Of a stretch of DNA of 64,000 nucleotides, positions 1 to 9,168 are shown in pieces. A model generated the notes under the pieces. That model was not told the origin of the DNA, did not search any database, and saw only the letters and a program-made list of their open reading frames with translations. The position numbers and the translations under genes were made by a program. Source of the stretch: Anabaena sp. WA102 (GTDB lineage: Bacteria > Cyanobacteriota > Cyanobacteriia > Cyanobacteriales > Nostocaceae); the NCBI RefSeq assembly GCF_001277295.1, contig NZ_CP011456.1, positions 3,298,001 to 3,362,000 on the forward strand, in the 5' to 3' direction. Position 1 is the stretch's first letter, and the number at the start of each line of letters is the position of its first letter.

Positions 1-954
1 CATTTAATTAATATTTATCTTGAAGAAATATTTGATACGATTAAAAAATATCAGACATTTTCACTAGAAGATGTTATTGAGATATTCAATACCAGAGTTC
101 CAATTATTCATAATGTCTTTCGTTGGTGGAAAATTCATGTGTTAAAGAATTTGATTATTTGCCGTGAGATAATGAATCAGGAAAAATATAATCCTATTTC
201 TGAATATATCTGGTTGTCTTTGAATAAAGCGTGTTTAGATTGTGCAAATATTCATAGAAATCATCCAACTATTACATTTGATGATAATCATCAGAGGGAG
301 ATAGATGTTTATTTGGAAATTAGTACAAATCTCCAGAACATAAAAGAAGATTTGATCAATCTCAATCAAGATCAAATATTATTTTCAAATTTCAACTCTA
401 TTATAGTCAGTAATTCCACAAACAACTTACAAAATATAGTTATTGATCGTTCTATAGATTTTGTAATTACTTCACCTCCTTATCCAAACCGTTATAGTTA
501 TGTTCATCAGACTAGACCTCAATTACACTTCTTAGAACTCTTAGAAGATGTTCGTGAAGCTACGGAAATAGATTTACAAGCAATAGGTGGAACATGGGGT
601 AGAGCGACTTCAATTTTACAGAAGGATTTAATTAGAGTTCCTGATGAGATTAAGCCATATCTTTGTTATTATGATGAACTCAAAAATCAAAACCTCTTGA
701 TGTGTAATTATGCCACCAAATACTTTATTGATTTGTGGAAACATATAAAATGTTTAAAACAGAGCGTATCCAGAAATTTCCAGGGTGTTTATGTTGTCGG
801 CAATTCGAGGCTTTCCAATGTAGAGATATTTACAGAGGTAATTTTAGGTAAGCTTTTTCAACACGAGGGTTTTGAAGTTGAGAAAATAATTTCCTTTAGG
901 AAAAGAGGTGGTAAAAAACGTTTGTATGAAACAGCAGTATGTATTAAAAATTAG
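1..954 (+). CDS. DNA methyltransferase, 5' end outside the window
   Basis: The frame is open from base 1, so the gene begins upstream of the window; a GTG at 139 is probably internal. The visible part is 317 residues. It carries a class-I amino-methyltransferase motif IV, TSPPYPNRYSY, where SPPY is the catalytic signature of N4-cytosine and N6-adenine DNA methylases. A later stretch, YVVGNSRLSNVEI, resembles the C-terminal part of type II modification methylases. The AdoMet-binding FxGxG motif is not visible and may lie upstream. The 3' end overlaps the convergent small gene at 944 by 11 bp. An XRE regulator lies 0.3 kb away, so this may be the modification half of a restriction-modification locus, but no intact restriction enzyme is visible here. 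Target sequence and base cannot be told. Confidence 0.8.
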   Translation, partial: HLINIYLEEIFDTIKKYQTFSLEDVIEIFNTRVPIIHNVFRWWKIHVLKNLIICREIMNQEKYNPISEYIWLSLNKACLDCANIHRNHPTITFDDNHQREIDVYLEISTNLQNIKEDLINLNQDQILFSNFNSIIVSNSTNNLQNIVIDRSIDFVITSPPYPNRYSYVHQTRPQLHFLELLEDVREATEIDLQAIGGTWGRATSILQKDLIRVPDEIKPYLCYYDELKNQNLLMCNYATKYFIDLWKHIKCLKQSVSRNFQGVYVVGNSRLSNVEIFTEVILGKLFQHEGFEVEKIISFRKRGGKKRLYETAVCIKN

Positions 955-1281
955 AGAAAATATTATCTATCTCTTTTTTCAAATATTTTGAATTTCTCTG
1001 AAGAAAACTATAACTATAAAGGTCAAATCCAGTAATAGAGCGCACTAAATTAAAACTGTTTATTCCTTCGTAGAATTCCTCTTTGTTATTGATACCAACA
1101 TAGCTCTTGTAAGGTTTAAATTCTGGGCGTTGCTGAATTGAGGTATGAAATTCCCAAATTGAATCTTTAAAACTCAAACCTCAGTGCGTCTTTGCGCCTT
1201 TGCGTGAGACTAAAATTCATACCCTTAATCAGCAACGCCAAATTCTGAAACTTTTCTAATATTTACTATGGCTATATTCAA
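944..1281 (-). pseudogene. Small gene downstream of the XRE regulator, split by a MITE
   Basis: The open 77-residue frame at 944-1177 starts inside a repeat and is not the native start. Removing the 114-bp MITE (1126-1239) and one copy of its 8-bp duplication AAATTCTG joins two stretches in frame: residues ending in KVSEF run directly into KPYKSYVG. The joined frame can start at a TTG at 1281 with GAGG 8 nt upstream, 15 nt after the XRE stop codon, giving about 71 residues. It ends in a basic, aromatic tail and overlaps the methyltransferase end by 11 bp. I do not recognise the family. Its position between a methyltransferase and an XRE regulator makes a restriction-modification accessory role or a restriction-enzyme remnant possible, but that is inference. 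Confidence 0.5.
1126..1239. mobile_element. MITE, GGCGTTGCTGA family, with 8-bp target duplication
   Basis: The element is 114 bp with imperfect terminal inverted repeats of about 28 bp beginning GGCGTTGCTGA. Both sides carry AAATTCTG (1118-1125 and 1240-1247), a target-site duplication of 8 bp. It has no coding capacity. Related copies lie at 33206-33317 (also with an 8-bp duplication) and 32967-33069 (one end eroded). Confidence 0.85.
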
Positions 1282-1295
1282 TAACTCATCCTCAT

Positions 1296-1535
1296 TTATA
1301 ATTTTGTGTTTTCCCCATTTTCTAGTTGATTATCGAATAAATCTTTAGCTGTAACTTGAAGAGCATCAGCTAAACGAAAAATATTCATTAAACTAATATT
1401 TCGTTCACCTCGCTCTACAGCACCAATGTATGTACGATGTAAGTCAGATTTTTCAGCTAATTCATCTTGAGAAAGTTTTAAACGTTTTCTGAAATAGCGA
1501 ACTCTGATCCCAAAAGCGTCCATTCTAGCATCCAT
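1296..1535 (-). CDS. XRE-family transcriptional regulator
   Basis: This is a 79-residue protein made almost entirely of one Cro/C1-type helix-turn-helix at about residues 8-67. The typical pattern is visible: RxxRKRLKLSQDELAEKSDLHRT, then YIGAVERGERNIS, then a hydrophobic helix ending in the usual AKDLF. Size and sequence resemble the controller (C) proteins of restriction-modification systems, which bind DNA as dimers, but stand-alone XRE repressors look the same. An internal ATG four codons downstream (1523) is an alternative start. The split small gene follows 15 nt after its stop, so the two were probably cotranscribed. The link to the methyltransferase at the window edge is inference from proximity. 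Confidence 0.8.
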   Translation of the reverse strand: MDARMDAFGIRVRYFRKRLKLSQDELAEKSDLHRTYIGAVERGERNISLMNIFRLADALQVTAKDLFDNQLENGENTKL

Positions 1536-1672
1536 ATTTAAAAAATGTGTGCTTCAATAGATTAAACATTCTACCTCATCAAAACCAAATTATTATATAA
1601 TTTTATCTGAGCTTTACTCTGGTTCTAAAAAATTATGGCTTTCAATTTAGACCTGATTTAGCTCATTTTTCT

Positions 1673-2947
1673 TTACCCAGAAATGGCGATCGCGCGATCG
1701 CATCCAGACTCTTTAGCTTGACAAAGAGCATCATCGGCACGTTTTAGTATCACTGTGTCGGTTTTATCATCAGCTTGATAGACAGTTACGCCAATACTGA
1801 TAGTAATTTTCATGGGTTGAAAGGTAGTATCTATCTCTAAATTACGAATTTGTTCACATAGATGTTCAGCTATTTCCATCGCTTTTTGTAACGTTGTCGC
1901 TGGTAAAATGATCATAAATTCCTCACCTCCCCAACGCCCTACTGTATCTTCATTGCGTAACCACTTAACTAACAGTTGAGATATTTCTTTTAATACTTGA
2001 TCACCAATGGGATATCCATAGGAATCATTGACAAATTTCAAGTGATCAATATCAATTACTAAAAGTGAAAAAGGTTCTTTGTAAGATTGAGTTCGTTGAA
2101 ATTCTTTTTTCAAAATTGCTAAAATGTTGCGTCTATTGGCAATTCCAGTTAAGGGATCAGTATTTGCTATTTTTTTCAATTTCTGACTTAATATTTTCTG
2201 TTTGTTTAAAGCAATTCTTAATTTATTCTCAATTTGATTGCGTTCACTTACATCTCTCATAGAAACAATTGAGACTTTTTGATCTAACCATTCAGTTTTC
2301 CCAACGGTAATTTCTGCCCGTCCGAGAATTCCCCGAGAACGAATAATATCAAGTTCTGCAACTTTTCCTACTACAATTGGTAGTCCCAATTCACGATTAA
2401 TTAAATCGGATAATGGTCTATCAAACATTTGCGCCGCAGCCGGATTAGCAAATTTTACAACTCCTGCTTCATCAACAATTAAAATTCCATCTTTGATATG
2501 AGTAACGATGGTATTGAGTTTATTTTCACTTTGTTGTAACTGTCTAGTTTGGCGTTTTAGTTGAATATGTGTCCGCACACGGGCTAATAATTCTGTAGAT
2601 CGAAAAGGCTTGGTTACATAGTCAGCCGCGCCCTTTTCAAAGGCTTCTAATAAATGTTCTTCTTCGTGACTAGCAGTCAGAAATAAAATTGGTATATGAT
2701 GATAATCTGGATTTTTCTTAATTTGTTCGCAAACTTCCAAGCCACTCATTTCTGGCATCAATAAATCTAATAAAATTAAATCTGGTTGAATTGCTTGAAG
2801 ACGTTGGAGGGCTTCTTTTCCACTTAAAGCATAGGTAATGGAATAACCTTGTGTTTCTAGGGTTCTTCCTAAAACTTGAATATTTTGAATCAGGTCATCA
2901 ACAATTAATATTGTACAATCTTGGGGATTAAAAGCAATTTTTTCCAT
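1673..2947 (-). CDS. Response regulator with PAS and GGDEF domains (diguanylate cyclase)
   Basis: The product is a 424-residue cytoplasmic protein in three parts. Residues 10-130 are a receiver domain with the acidic pair D17/D18, phospho-acceptor D61 in LLDLLMPEMSG, and the conserved lysine in TKPF. Residues 140-235 are a PAS-like sensor. Residues 258-420 are a GGDEF domain starting ANTDPLTGIANRR. The active site reads GGEEF, a catalytically competent variant, and an RNED sequence five residues upstream is an RxxD inhibitory site. The protein should therefore make cyclic di-GMP under control of phosphorylation at D61, with product feedback. No EAL domain is present. The gene lies 357 bp downstream of, and on the same strand as, the large hybrid kinase. 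That kinase is a plausible phosphodonor, but nothing in the sequence proves it. Confidence 0.93.
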   Translation of the reverse strand: MEKIAFNPQDCTILIVDDLIQNIQVLGRTLETQGYSITYALSGKEALQRLQAIQPDLILLDLLMPEMSGLEVCEQIKKNPDYHHIPILFLTASHEEEHLLEAFEKGAADYVTKPFRSTELLARVRTHIQLKRQTRQLQQSENKLNTIVTHIKDGILIVDEAGVVKFANPAAAQMFDRPLSDLINRELGLPIVVGKVAELDIIRSRGILGRAEITVGKTEWLDQKVSIVSMRDVSERNQIENKLRIALNKQKILSQKLKKIANTDPLTGIANRRNILAILKKEFQRTQSYKEPFSLLVIDIDHLKFVNDSYGYPIGDQVLKEISQLLVKWLRNEDTVGRWGGEEFMIILPATTLQKAMEIAEHLCEQIRNLEIDTTFQPMKITISIGVTVYQADDKTDTVILKRADDALCQAKESGCDRAIAISG

Positions 2948-2984
2948 TATTTATATAGGGGTTGCTGAAAAAGTCTTCTCGTGG

Positions 2985-3096
2985 GGGCAGGCAAGAGGCA
3001 AAAGGCAAGAGGCAAGAGTGAAGAGTGAAGAGTGAAGAGGGTTTGGGCGATTTTACGTTTCTTTACACAGTTTGGTTTTATTGTGTTCACCTACTT
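2985..3096 (+). repeat. Truncated copy of the AAGTAGG repeat family
   Basis: The gap between the cyclase and the hybrid kinase (2948-3304) has no gene. It holds a left-truncated copy of the element seen in full at 37297-37424: a purine-rich GGCAAGA/AGAGTGA heptad stretch, then a conserved right half ending CACCTACTT. A second, unrelated cyanobacterial repeat rich in ATTGCGTAAGCG follows at about 3150-3260. Confidence 0.7.
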
Positions 3097-3304
3097 ATTT
3101 TCTTTTTTAGCAGACTCAAACCTTTGATAAGTAGTGAGACAGAATTAATTACACAATGCCATTGCGTAAGCGTTGCGTGGCGTTAGCCATATGGAACGAA
3201 GTGAAATGAAGCAATTCCCAGGGTTGTGATTGCTTCCCTTCCCTCGCAATGACTGTAAATATTTTTGTCCAATTACTTATATTTGTAGAATTTATGATAA
3301 TCTT

Positions 3305-6300
3305 TTAGGGTAGCAATTTTTGTAACTTTTTGCTAATTTGTGGGAAATTAGCAGCGGTGTCAGCCAAATGAGCCAAATCAAAGGTATCAATTTGGGTTTT
3401 TAGCGTATTAGCGTATTCTATCAAATCAGGACATTTATACTGTTCTCCCCAATTTTGTAATCGCAGCGCAAAAGCTCGTAGTTGGTCAATTAGGAGGGTT
3501 TGATGTAAGGTTTTCCAGACAGACGCTTCTTCCTGTTGTAACAATTCTATCAGTTCTGGTAAATTTTCTAAGACTTGGGGCGACATTGGGGAAATGATGG
3601 TTTGTGTCTGGGAAGTAGATTTTAACTCTACTGATAACTGGGAGGGAAATAAACGTTGCAACTCACTAAAAAGATCCTGACGACTAACTGGTTTGCGAAG
3701 AAATCCTTGAGCTAAGGGTTGTAATTCTTCAAAGTCCTGTTCTTGAATGGAAGCTGTGACGATGATTACACAAATATCCGCTGTTGAGGGATTTTGCTTC
3801 AGGGCTTGTAGAACGGTGATTCCATCCATTTGTGGCATGACCAAATCTAGTAATATCAGGTCAGGATGATGTTTAATGGCTAATTTAAGAGCGATCGCCC
3901 CATTGTCTGCCATGATAATTTGGTGAGCAGTAGCATTAAAATAGGCGAAGAGCAAATCTCGGTTAGATTGTACGTCATCAACAATGAGAATTTTCAGAGC
4001 CGGAAATTGACTTAAATCATGATTTTGTGGGGTTAATGAGGGTGAAATTGCTGTGGTTTGAGTGACTGTAATTTCGGGAAATATTAAGGTGAAGGTGCTA
4101 CCCTGTTCCAACTCACTTGTTACCTCAACTGTACCACCCATCATTTGCGTTAGACGGCGGCTAATAGTTAATCCTAGCCCGGTTCCGCCGTACTTGCGAT
4201 TACTTTGTCCTTGACTTTGACGAAAAGCATCAAAAATCAAAATTTGATCACGGGGAGAAATCCCAATTCCTGTGTCAGCAACAGAAATTTCTAAATGGGC
4301 GTTATTCTGAATATTAGGGTTAATGCGGCTATGGACACGGATGGTAATCCCACCTTTTTCGGTAAACTTAATTGCATTACCGACGACATTCACGAGAATC
4401 TGCCGCAACCGGACTTCATCAATATATATTTCGACGGGAATGGATTCATCAACGTGGAGATTTAAAAATAATCCTTTTTCTTGCGCTCTTTGTAAGAACA
4501 TTTGTTGAATGTCTTGCAGAAGTGAGGGAAGATTCACAGATTCATAGTTGAGTTTGAGTTTCCCAGCTTCAACTTTGGACAAATCTAGGATATCATTAAT
4601 TAAGGTAAGCAAAGTCCGACCATTGGTTTGAATGGCTTGGAGATAACTTTGGGCTAAGTCGTCACTGACAAGGGTTTGTAATAGTTCGGAGAATCCTAAA
4701 ATAGCATTCATGGGCGTGCGAATTTCATGGCTCATGTTGGCGAGAAATTCACTTTTGGTGCGACTGGCGGCTTGAGCTTTTTCGGTGGCTGCTTCTAGGG
4801 CTAAGTTTTGTTGAGCAAGTTCTATTTGTCGCTGTTCGGCTTGTTGTAGAAGTTTAGCATGAGCGATCGCAATTCCCACTTGAGCAGCTACGGCTTCTAA
4901 CAGGGCAATGTCTTCAGTAATCCAATGACGTTGGTAATTACACTGATGTAAACAAATCAGCCCGTTGGCTTTTCCTTGATAGGATGTGCGAATTGCCAAT
5001 ATTGATTTTAGACCAATTTTTTGAGAAGTTTCTATGCTGGATGATACCAGTGGATCAGTAAATACATTATCTATAATAATCGCTGTATCTTGCTGAAGGA
5101 TTTGATGAATTTGGGGATTACCGGCAATAGGTCCTAGGACTCCTTGAAGGGAAGCAATATCACCGCTCAAGTATTCTGCTACTATTGGTAGATGCTCTGT
5201 TGGCTCAAGTTCGTAAGTATGCAGGAAACAACGATCTACGCCAAAGGCTTCACCAATGCGGTTGGCGGAGGTTTCAAAGATTTTTTGGGGTTCGAGACTT
5301 TGGCGAATTTCGTCGGTGATTTGTTTTAATAGTCGTTCCCGTTGTACCTGTTGTTCGAGAATCTTTTCAGCAGCTTTGCGATCGCTAATATCAACTAAAT
5401 AGCCTACACACTCTAACGGCTCATTTTCTTGATCCCTAATTAACCGCAACTGAGCAAAAAACCACCGATAGTCACCATCAGCGCAGCGTAACCGATATTC
5501 TAAGGAATAGGTATTATCAAATTCTAACCTATTTAATCCTGCTAACACCCGATTTCTATCTTCGGGATGGATATAATCATACCAAAATCCAGTTTCATCT
5601 AAAAATACTTCAGGAGAATAACCAAGAATCAACTGCACGTTATCACTAATAAAGGTAGCTCGATAATCTCTAGTAGGTTGACAACTAAATAAAATAGTTT
5701 GGCTAGAGTTCATTAAAGCTCGTAATCTTTCTTCACTTTGGAGCAAAGCCATTTGTGCTTGTTTGAGTTCGGTAACTTCCACAACTACCGCACTGACAGC
5801 CTTACCCCCATCAAGTTGATTAACAGGATAATAACTAGCAATCCAATGTCTTTGGATATTTGGTTGTGAAGGTGTAAACCCAGAAATCTCTATATTGCGA
5901 ATTGGTTTTCCTGTTGTTAATACCTGATCTAAAATCGGTTCAACCCGATTGGCTAAATCTGGTAATACTTCTCGGAGTTTTTTACCAATATGTGCATTGG
6001 CTGGTAAACCATTAATTTCCGCCATTGCTTCGTTAACTCGCACAAAGCGGAATTCTTCGTCATGAAGTACCAACCCCACAGGATTTGTATTATAAAGTTT
6101 TTCTAATTCCTCCGTGCGACGTTGTAGAGCTTCCTGGACTTGCTTAATTTCATTAATATTTACAAAAGTAATGACCACACCATCGGCTTGTCCATCATCT
6201 CTGAGATATGGATATAACCGCATCAACAAATGATTTTCTGTATTATTAATTCTTACTTCTTGTTCAATGGGGCGTTCTGTTTCCACTACCCGCTGTAATA

Positions 6301-8635
6301 GTTCCAGCAGATTGGGACAATTCATATTATGGGTAATATGCTGAACCGGACGTTCGACATCAGTTTCTAACAGGTTAATAGCAGTTGTAGCTGCGGGAGT
6401 AAATTTACGAATTCGCAATTCTCTATCTAGGAAAATTACGCCAATTTCACTACTTCGCAGCAAATTATCCACGTCGTTGGATAATTCTAATAATTGACGA
6501 ATTTTCGTTTGATATTCTGTATTAACTGTATATAGTTCTTCGTTAACGGAATGTAGTTCTTCATTGGTACTTTGCAACTCTTCATTAGAAGCCAAGAGTT
6601 CTTCATTAGTGGCTTGTTGTTCTTCGTTAGTAGTTTCTAATTCTTCAATTGTGGCTTGGAGATTTTCTCTGGTTTGCTGTAATTCGTATTCTAAATCAAG
6701 AATGCGTTGGGTTGCTTCCGCGTCTTGCTGAAAAGCTTCAGGACGGTTGGGTAGAGAAGGACGTTCTTCATTCTCAATAATTAACATGAAGAAGTCAGTC
6801 ATGCGGGTATCTCCCGTATGATAGGTAACTTCTAAATTGACACTACGAATATTATTGCCCTGATTTAAGTGAATATTACCGTAAAGAACAGTTTTTCGTT
6901 CGCGTTTGGCACGATGTAGGGCAGTATTAATAGGTAATTTTAGGGTAGTTGGGACTAAATCAGCGATCGCTCTGGTCATTTGTCCTTCTGGGACTTGCAT
7001 AATCTGTACCATATCAGTAACGACGTGAAATAGTTCCAAATCATCATTAACTAACAAACAGGTACATTGTCGGCGGCGGACAAAAGCACTAAAAGCCGCA
7101 CCCAAAGCTGGATCAAATTGCACTGTCCCCCGTCTGGTTTGACTAGGACGGGCGACAACGGGAGTTATATATTCTAAATTTTGATTCAGAATCGGTAAAC
7201 GCACATTTCGCCGCTTTTGATAAATTTTAAACTTCTCATACAGGGGACTAAATTCTTCAATTAATTCCCCTGGTGTTTCCGCTGCACCCAACAACAAAAT
7301 ACCCTTGTGCATTAAGGAAAAATGCAGCATCCTCATCACGTGCTGTTGCAAAACTGGCTGCATATATATCAGGACATTACGGCAGCTAATCAGGTGCATT
7401 CGCGTAAATCCGGCATTTTTCGCCAAGTTGTGGGGAGCAAAAATAATCATTTCCCGCAACGCCCGCGACACATGGAAATTCCGGTTACGGAAGGTAAAAT
7501 ATTTTTCTAAGCGTTTACGAGAAACATCAATACTAATACTTTCAGGATAAATCCCTTCGGCGGCTTTACTTAAAGCGGCTGCATCTATATCTGTGGCGAA
7601 AATTTTCACACTCAGTTGTTTACCTAAACGGTTGATGACTTCATCCATCAAAATCGCCATAGAATAGGCTTCTTCCCCGGTAGCGCAAGCTGTCACCCAC
7701 ACCCGCAACTGTTGACCATTTTCCAAAGGGCTAATTAATTCGGGTAAGACTTCTTTATCTAAGTATTCCCAGGCTTCTGAATCCCGGAAAAATCTTGTCA
7801 CCCCAATCATTAAATCATCGCGTAGCAGCGCCCGTTCCTCACTGGAGGTGGTTAGATATTGTACATATTCATCTAAGAGATTATGCCCACTCAGGGAACA
7901 ACGGCGGTAAATGCGGCGGCTGAGAGTGCTGGGTTTATAATAGGAAAAATCGAGCTTTTCGTATTGATTAAGAATTTGAATAATGGCGCGGAGTTTCTCT
8001 GATTCTAGTTCTGGAAGTAATGATTCCCCTGGACTTGCTCCTTGGCGCTGCATTTGGATGATTTCATAAATCGTCCTTGCCATTTCTGCCGGTGGTAGCA
8101 CTTGATCTACAATACCTGTAGCGATCGCACTTTGGGGCATCCCATCAAATTCTGCTGTTCCTGGTGACTGGACAAAGGTTAACCCACCGGACTCGCTAAT
8201 GCTTTGTATCCCCCTTGTGCCATCACTTCCCGTTCCTGAGAGAATCACAGCCATTGCTTGTTCACCATGATCTCTTGAAAGAGAATCGAGAAAAATATCA
8301 ATGGGGAAATTCGGTTGTTGTCGCGGCGGTTCGCTTTGCTGAATTAACTCTAATATCCCATCATTAACAACTAAATTATTCTGAGGCGTAATTAAATATA
8401 CTGTATTCGGTTCAATCTGCATTCCGCTTTGTACCCGCTTCACTGTCATGCGAGTGCGCCGTTCTAGCAGTTCTTTCATTAAACTTTTAAAGTCTGGAGA
8501 CAAGTGTTGGACTACAACGAAGGCAGCACCACTGTCTGCGGGCATATTATCAAAAAACTCTTCTAATGCTCGTAGTCCTCCCGCAGAAGCTCCAATGCCA
8601 ACTACAAAGCAATGGGTCTTAGTCTCTTCAGACAC
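3305..8635 (-). CDS. CheB-CheR-PAS-GAF hybrid histidine kinase with receiver
   Basis: This 1776-residue multidomain protein begins with a CheB methylesterase (residues 8-195). Its likely catalytic triad is S17 in GIGASAGG, H44 in VVQHLSP and D138 in GTGSDGT. A CheR methyltransferase follows (about 210-480; VTACATGEEAYS, SCRNVLIYM). Next come PAS domains separated by a coiled coil with a repeating TNEE pattern (about 655-720), then a GAF domain (about 1100-1250). The kinase core has H1303 in MSHEIRTPMN and an ATPase with DTGIGI and GGTGLGLTIS. A receiver follows with D1597 in LLDLVMP, then a roughly 90-residue helical tail. No transmembrane segment is visible. CheB/CheR heads fused to kinases are known in cyanobacteria, but their methylation substrate is generally unclear. 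The neighbouring cyclase is a candidate output. Confidence 0.93.
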   Translation of the reverse strand: MSEETKTHCFVVGIGASAGGLRALEEFFDNMPADSGAAFVVVQHLSPDFKSLMKELLERRTRMTVKRVQSGMQIEPNTVYLITPQNNLVVNDGILELIQQSEPPRQQPNFPIDIFLDSLSRDHGEQAMAVILSGTGSDGTRGIQSISESGGLTFVQSPGTAEFDGMPQSAIATGIVDQVLPPAEMARTIYEIIQMQRQGASPGESLLPELESEKLRAIIQILNQYEKLDFSYYKPSTLSRRIYRRCSLSGHNLLDEYVQYLTTSSEERALLRDDLMIGVTRFFRDSEAWEYLDKEVLPELISPLENGQQLRVWVTACATGEEAYSMAILMDEVINRLGKQLSVKIFATDIDAAALSKAAEGIYPESISIDVSRKRLEKYFTFRNRNFHVSRALREMIIFAPHNLAKNAGFTRMHLISCRNVLIYMQPVLQQHVMRMLHFSLMHKGILLLGAAETPGELIEEFSPLYEKFKIYQKRRNVRLPILNQNLEYITPVVARPSQTRRGTVQFDPALGAAFSAFVRRRQCTCLLVNDDLELFHVVTDMVQIMQVPEGQMTRAIADLVPTTLKLPINTALHRAKRERKTVLYGNIHLNQGNNIRSVNLEVTYHTGDTRMTDFFMLIIENEERPSLPNRPEAFQQDAEATQRILDLEYELQQTRENLQATIEELETTNEEQQATNEELLASNEELQSTNEELHSVNEELYTVNTEYQTKIRQLLELSNDVDNLLRSSEIGVIFLDRELRIRKFTPAATTAINLLETDVERPVQHITHNMNCPNLLELLQRVVETERPIEQEVRINNTENHLLMRLYPYLRDDGQADGVVITFVNINEIKQVQEALQRRTEELEKLYNTNPVGLVLHDEEFRFVRVNEAMAEINGLPANAHIGKKLREVLPDLANRVEPILDQVLTTGKPIRNIEISGFTPSQPNIQRHWIASYYPVNQLDGGKAVSAVVVEVTELKQAQMALLQSEERLRALMNSSQTILFSCQPTRDYRATFISDNVQLILGYSPEVFLDETGFWYDYIHPEDRNRVLAGLNRLEFDNTYSLEYRLRCADGDYRWFFAQLRLIRDQENEPLECVGYLVDISDRKAAEKILEQQVQRERLLKQITDEIRQSLEPQKIFETSANRIGEAFGVDRCFLHTYELEPTEHLPIVAEYLSGDIASLQGVLGPIAGNPQIHQILQQDTAIIIDNVFTDPLVSSSIETSQKIGLKSILAIRTSYQGKANGLICLHQCNYQRHWITEDIALLEAVAAQVGIAIAHAKLLQQAEQRQIELAQQNLALEAATEKAQAASRTKSEFLANMSHEIRTPMNAILGFSELLQTLVSDDLAQSYLQAIQTNGRTLLTLINDILDLSKVEAGKLKLNYESVNLPSLLQDIQQMFLQRAQEKGLFLNLHVDESIPVEIYIDEVRLRQILVNVVGNAIKFTEKGGITIRVHSRINPNIQNNAHLEISVADTGIGISPRDQILIFDAFRQSQGQSNRKYGGTGLGLTISRRLTQMMGGTVEVTSELEQGSTFTLIFPEITVTQTTAISPSLTPQNHDLSQFPALKILIVDDVQSNRDLLFAYFNATAHQIIMADNGAIALKLAIKHHPDLILLDLVMPQMDGITVLQALKQNPSTADICVIIVTASIQEQDFEELQPLAQGFLRKPVSRQDLFSELQRLFPSQLSVELKSTSQTQTIISPMSPQVLENLPELIELLQQEEASVWKTLHQTLLIDQLRAFALRLQNWGEQYKCPDLIEYANTLKTQIDTFDLAHLADTAANFPQISKKLQKLLP

Positions 8636-8793
8636 TACTTATAAACTCCTAATTCTATTTGTTAACTATTGTATAGCACCAAAAGATAAATTACTCAATT
8701 TTGTGGGATGGGCATCCTGCCTGTCCTTGACCATAACATCTGCTCAAAGTCTCGAATACCGTCCATGATTCGTTCAGAGGGAACAGGGAACGG

Positions 8794-9026
8794 GCAACAG
8801 GGAACAGGAAAAACTCATGTTTAAAAACATGAGATTGAAATAATGACACTGTTTTTTTCGTGCTACGCATCTTTTAAAAACATCCTTTTTTTGACTGAGC
8901 TTTAAACTTGTGCAAATGAGTGTTTCTTATTTGCTCCCTGTTCCCTGTTCCCTGTTCCCTGTTCCCAGTTAAGAGTTCCCTGTTCCCTGTTCCCAGTTAA
9001 GAGTTCCCTGTTCCCTTCTTTTGTAA
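8794..9026 (+). repeat. Left flanking repeat of the defence island, with heptad array
   Basis: A block of about 137 bp (8794-8930) starts GCAACAGGGAACAGG and ends TGAGTGTTTCTTAT. It recurs in the same orientation at 20747-20884 with few differences. It contains a hairpin CTCATGTTTAAAAACATGAG and has weakly inverted ends. After it comes a TTCCCTG heptad (STRR) array to about 9026, which also has a counterpart at the second site. The rest of the 8636-9168 gap shows no gene. The two copies bracket the whole methylase/helicase/ATPase region. Confidence 0.8.
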
Positions 9027-9168
9027 TATTTGGGATTACTTTGAAATAACCAATATGCCATTATTTTTTTCCTTGAGAAGTTGGTCGGGTGACGGGGGCG
9101 ATCGCCTATTCAAGTTGGCTAAACTGTGGTAGCGAATTATATTCGCCAAATTTTTTAGCCTTAATCTA

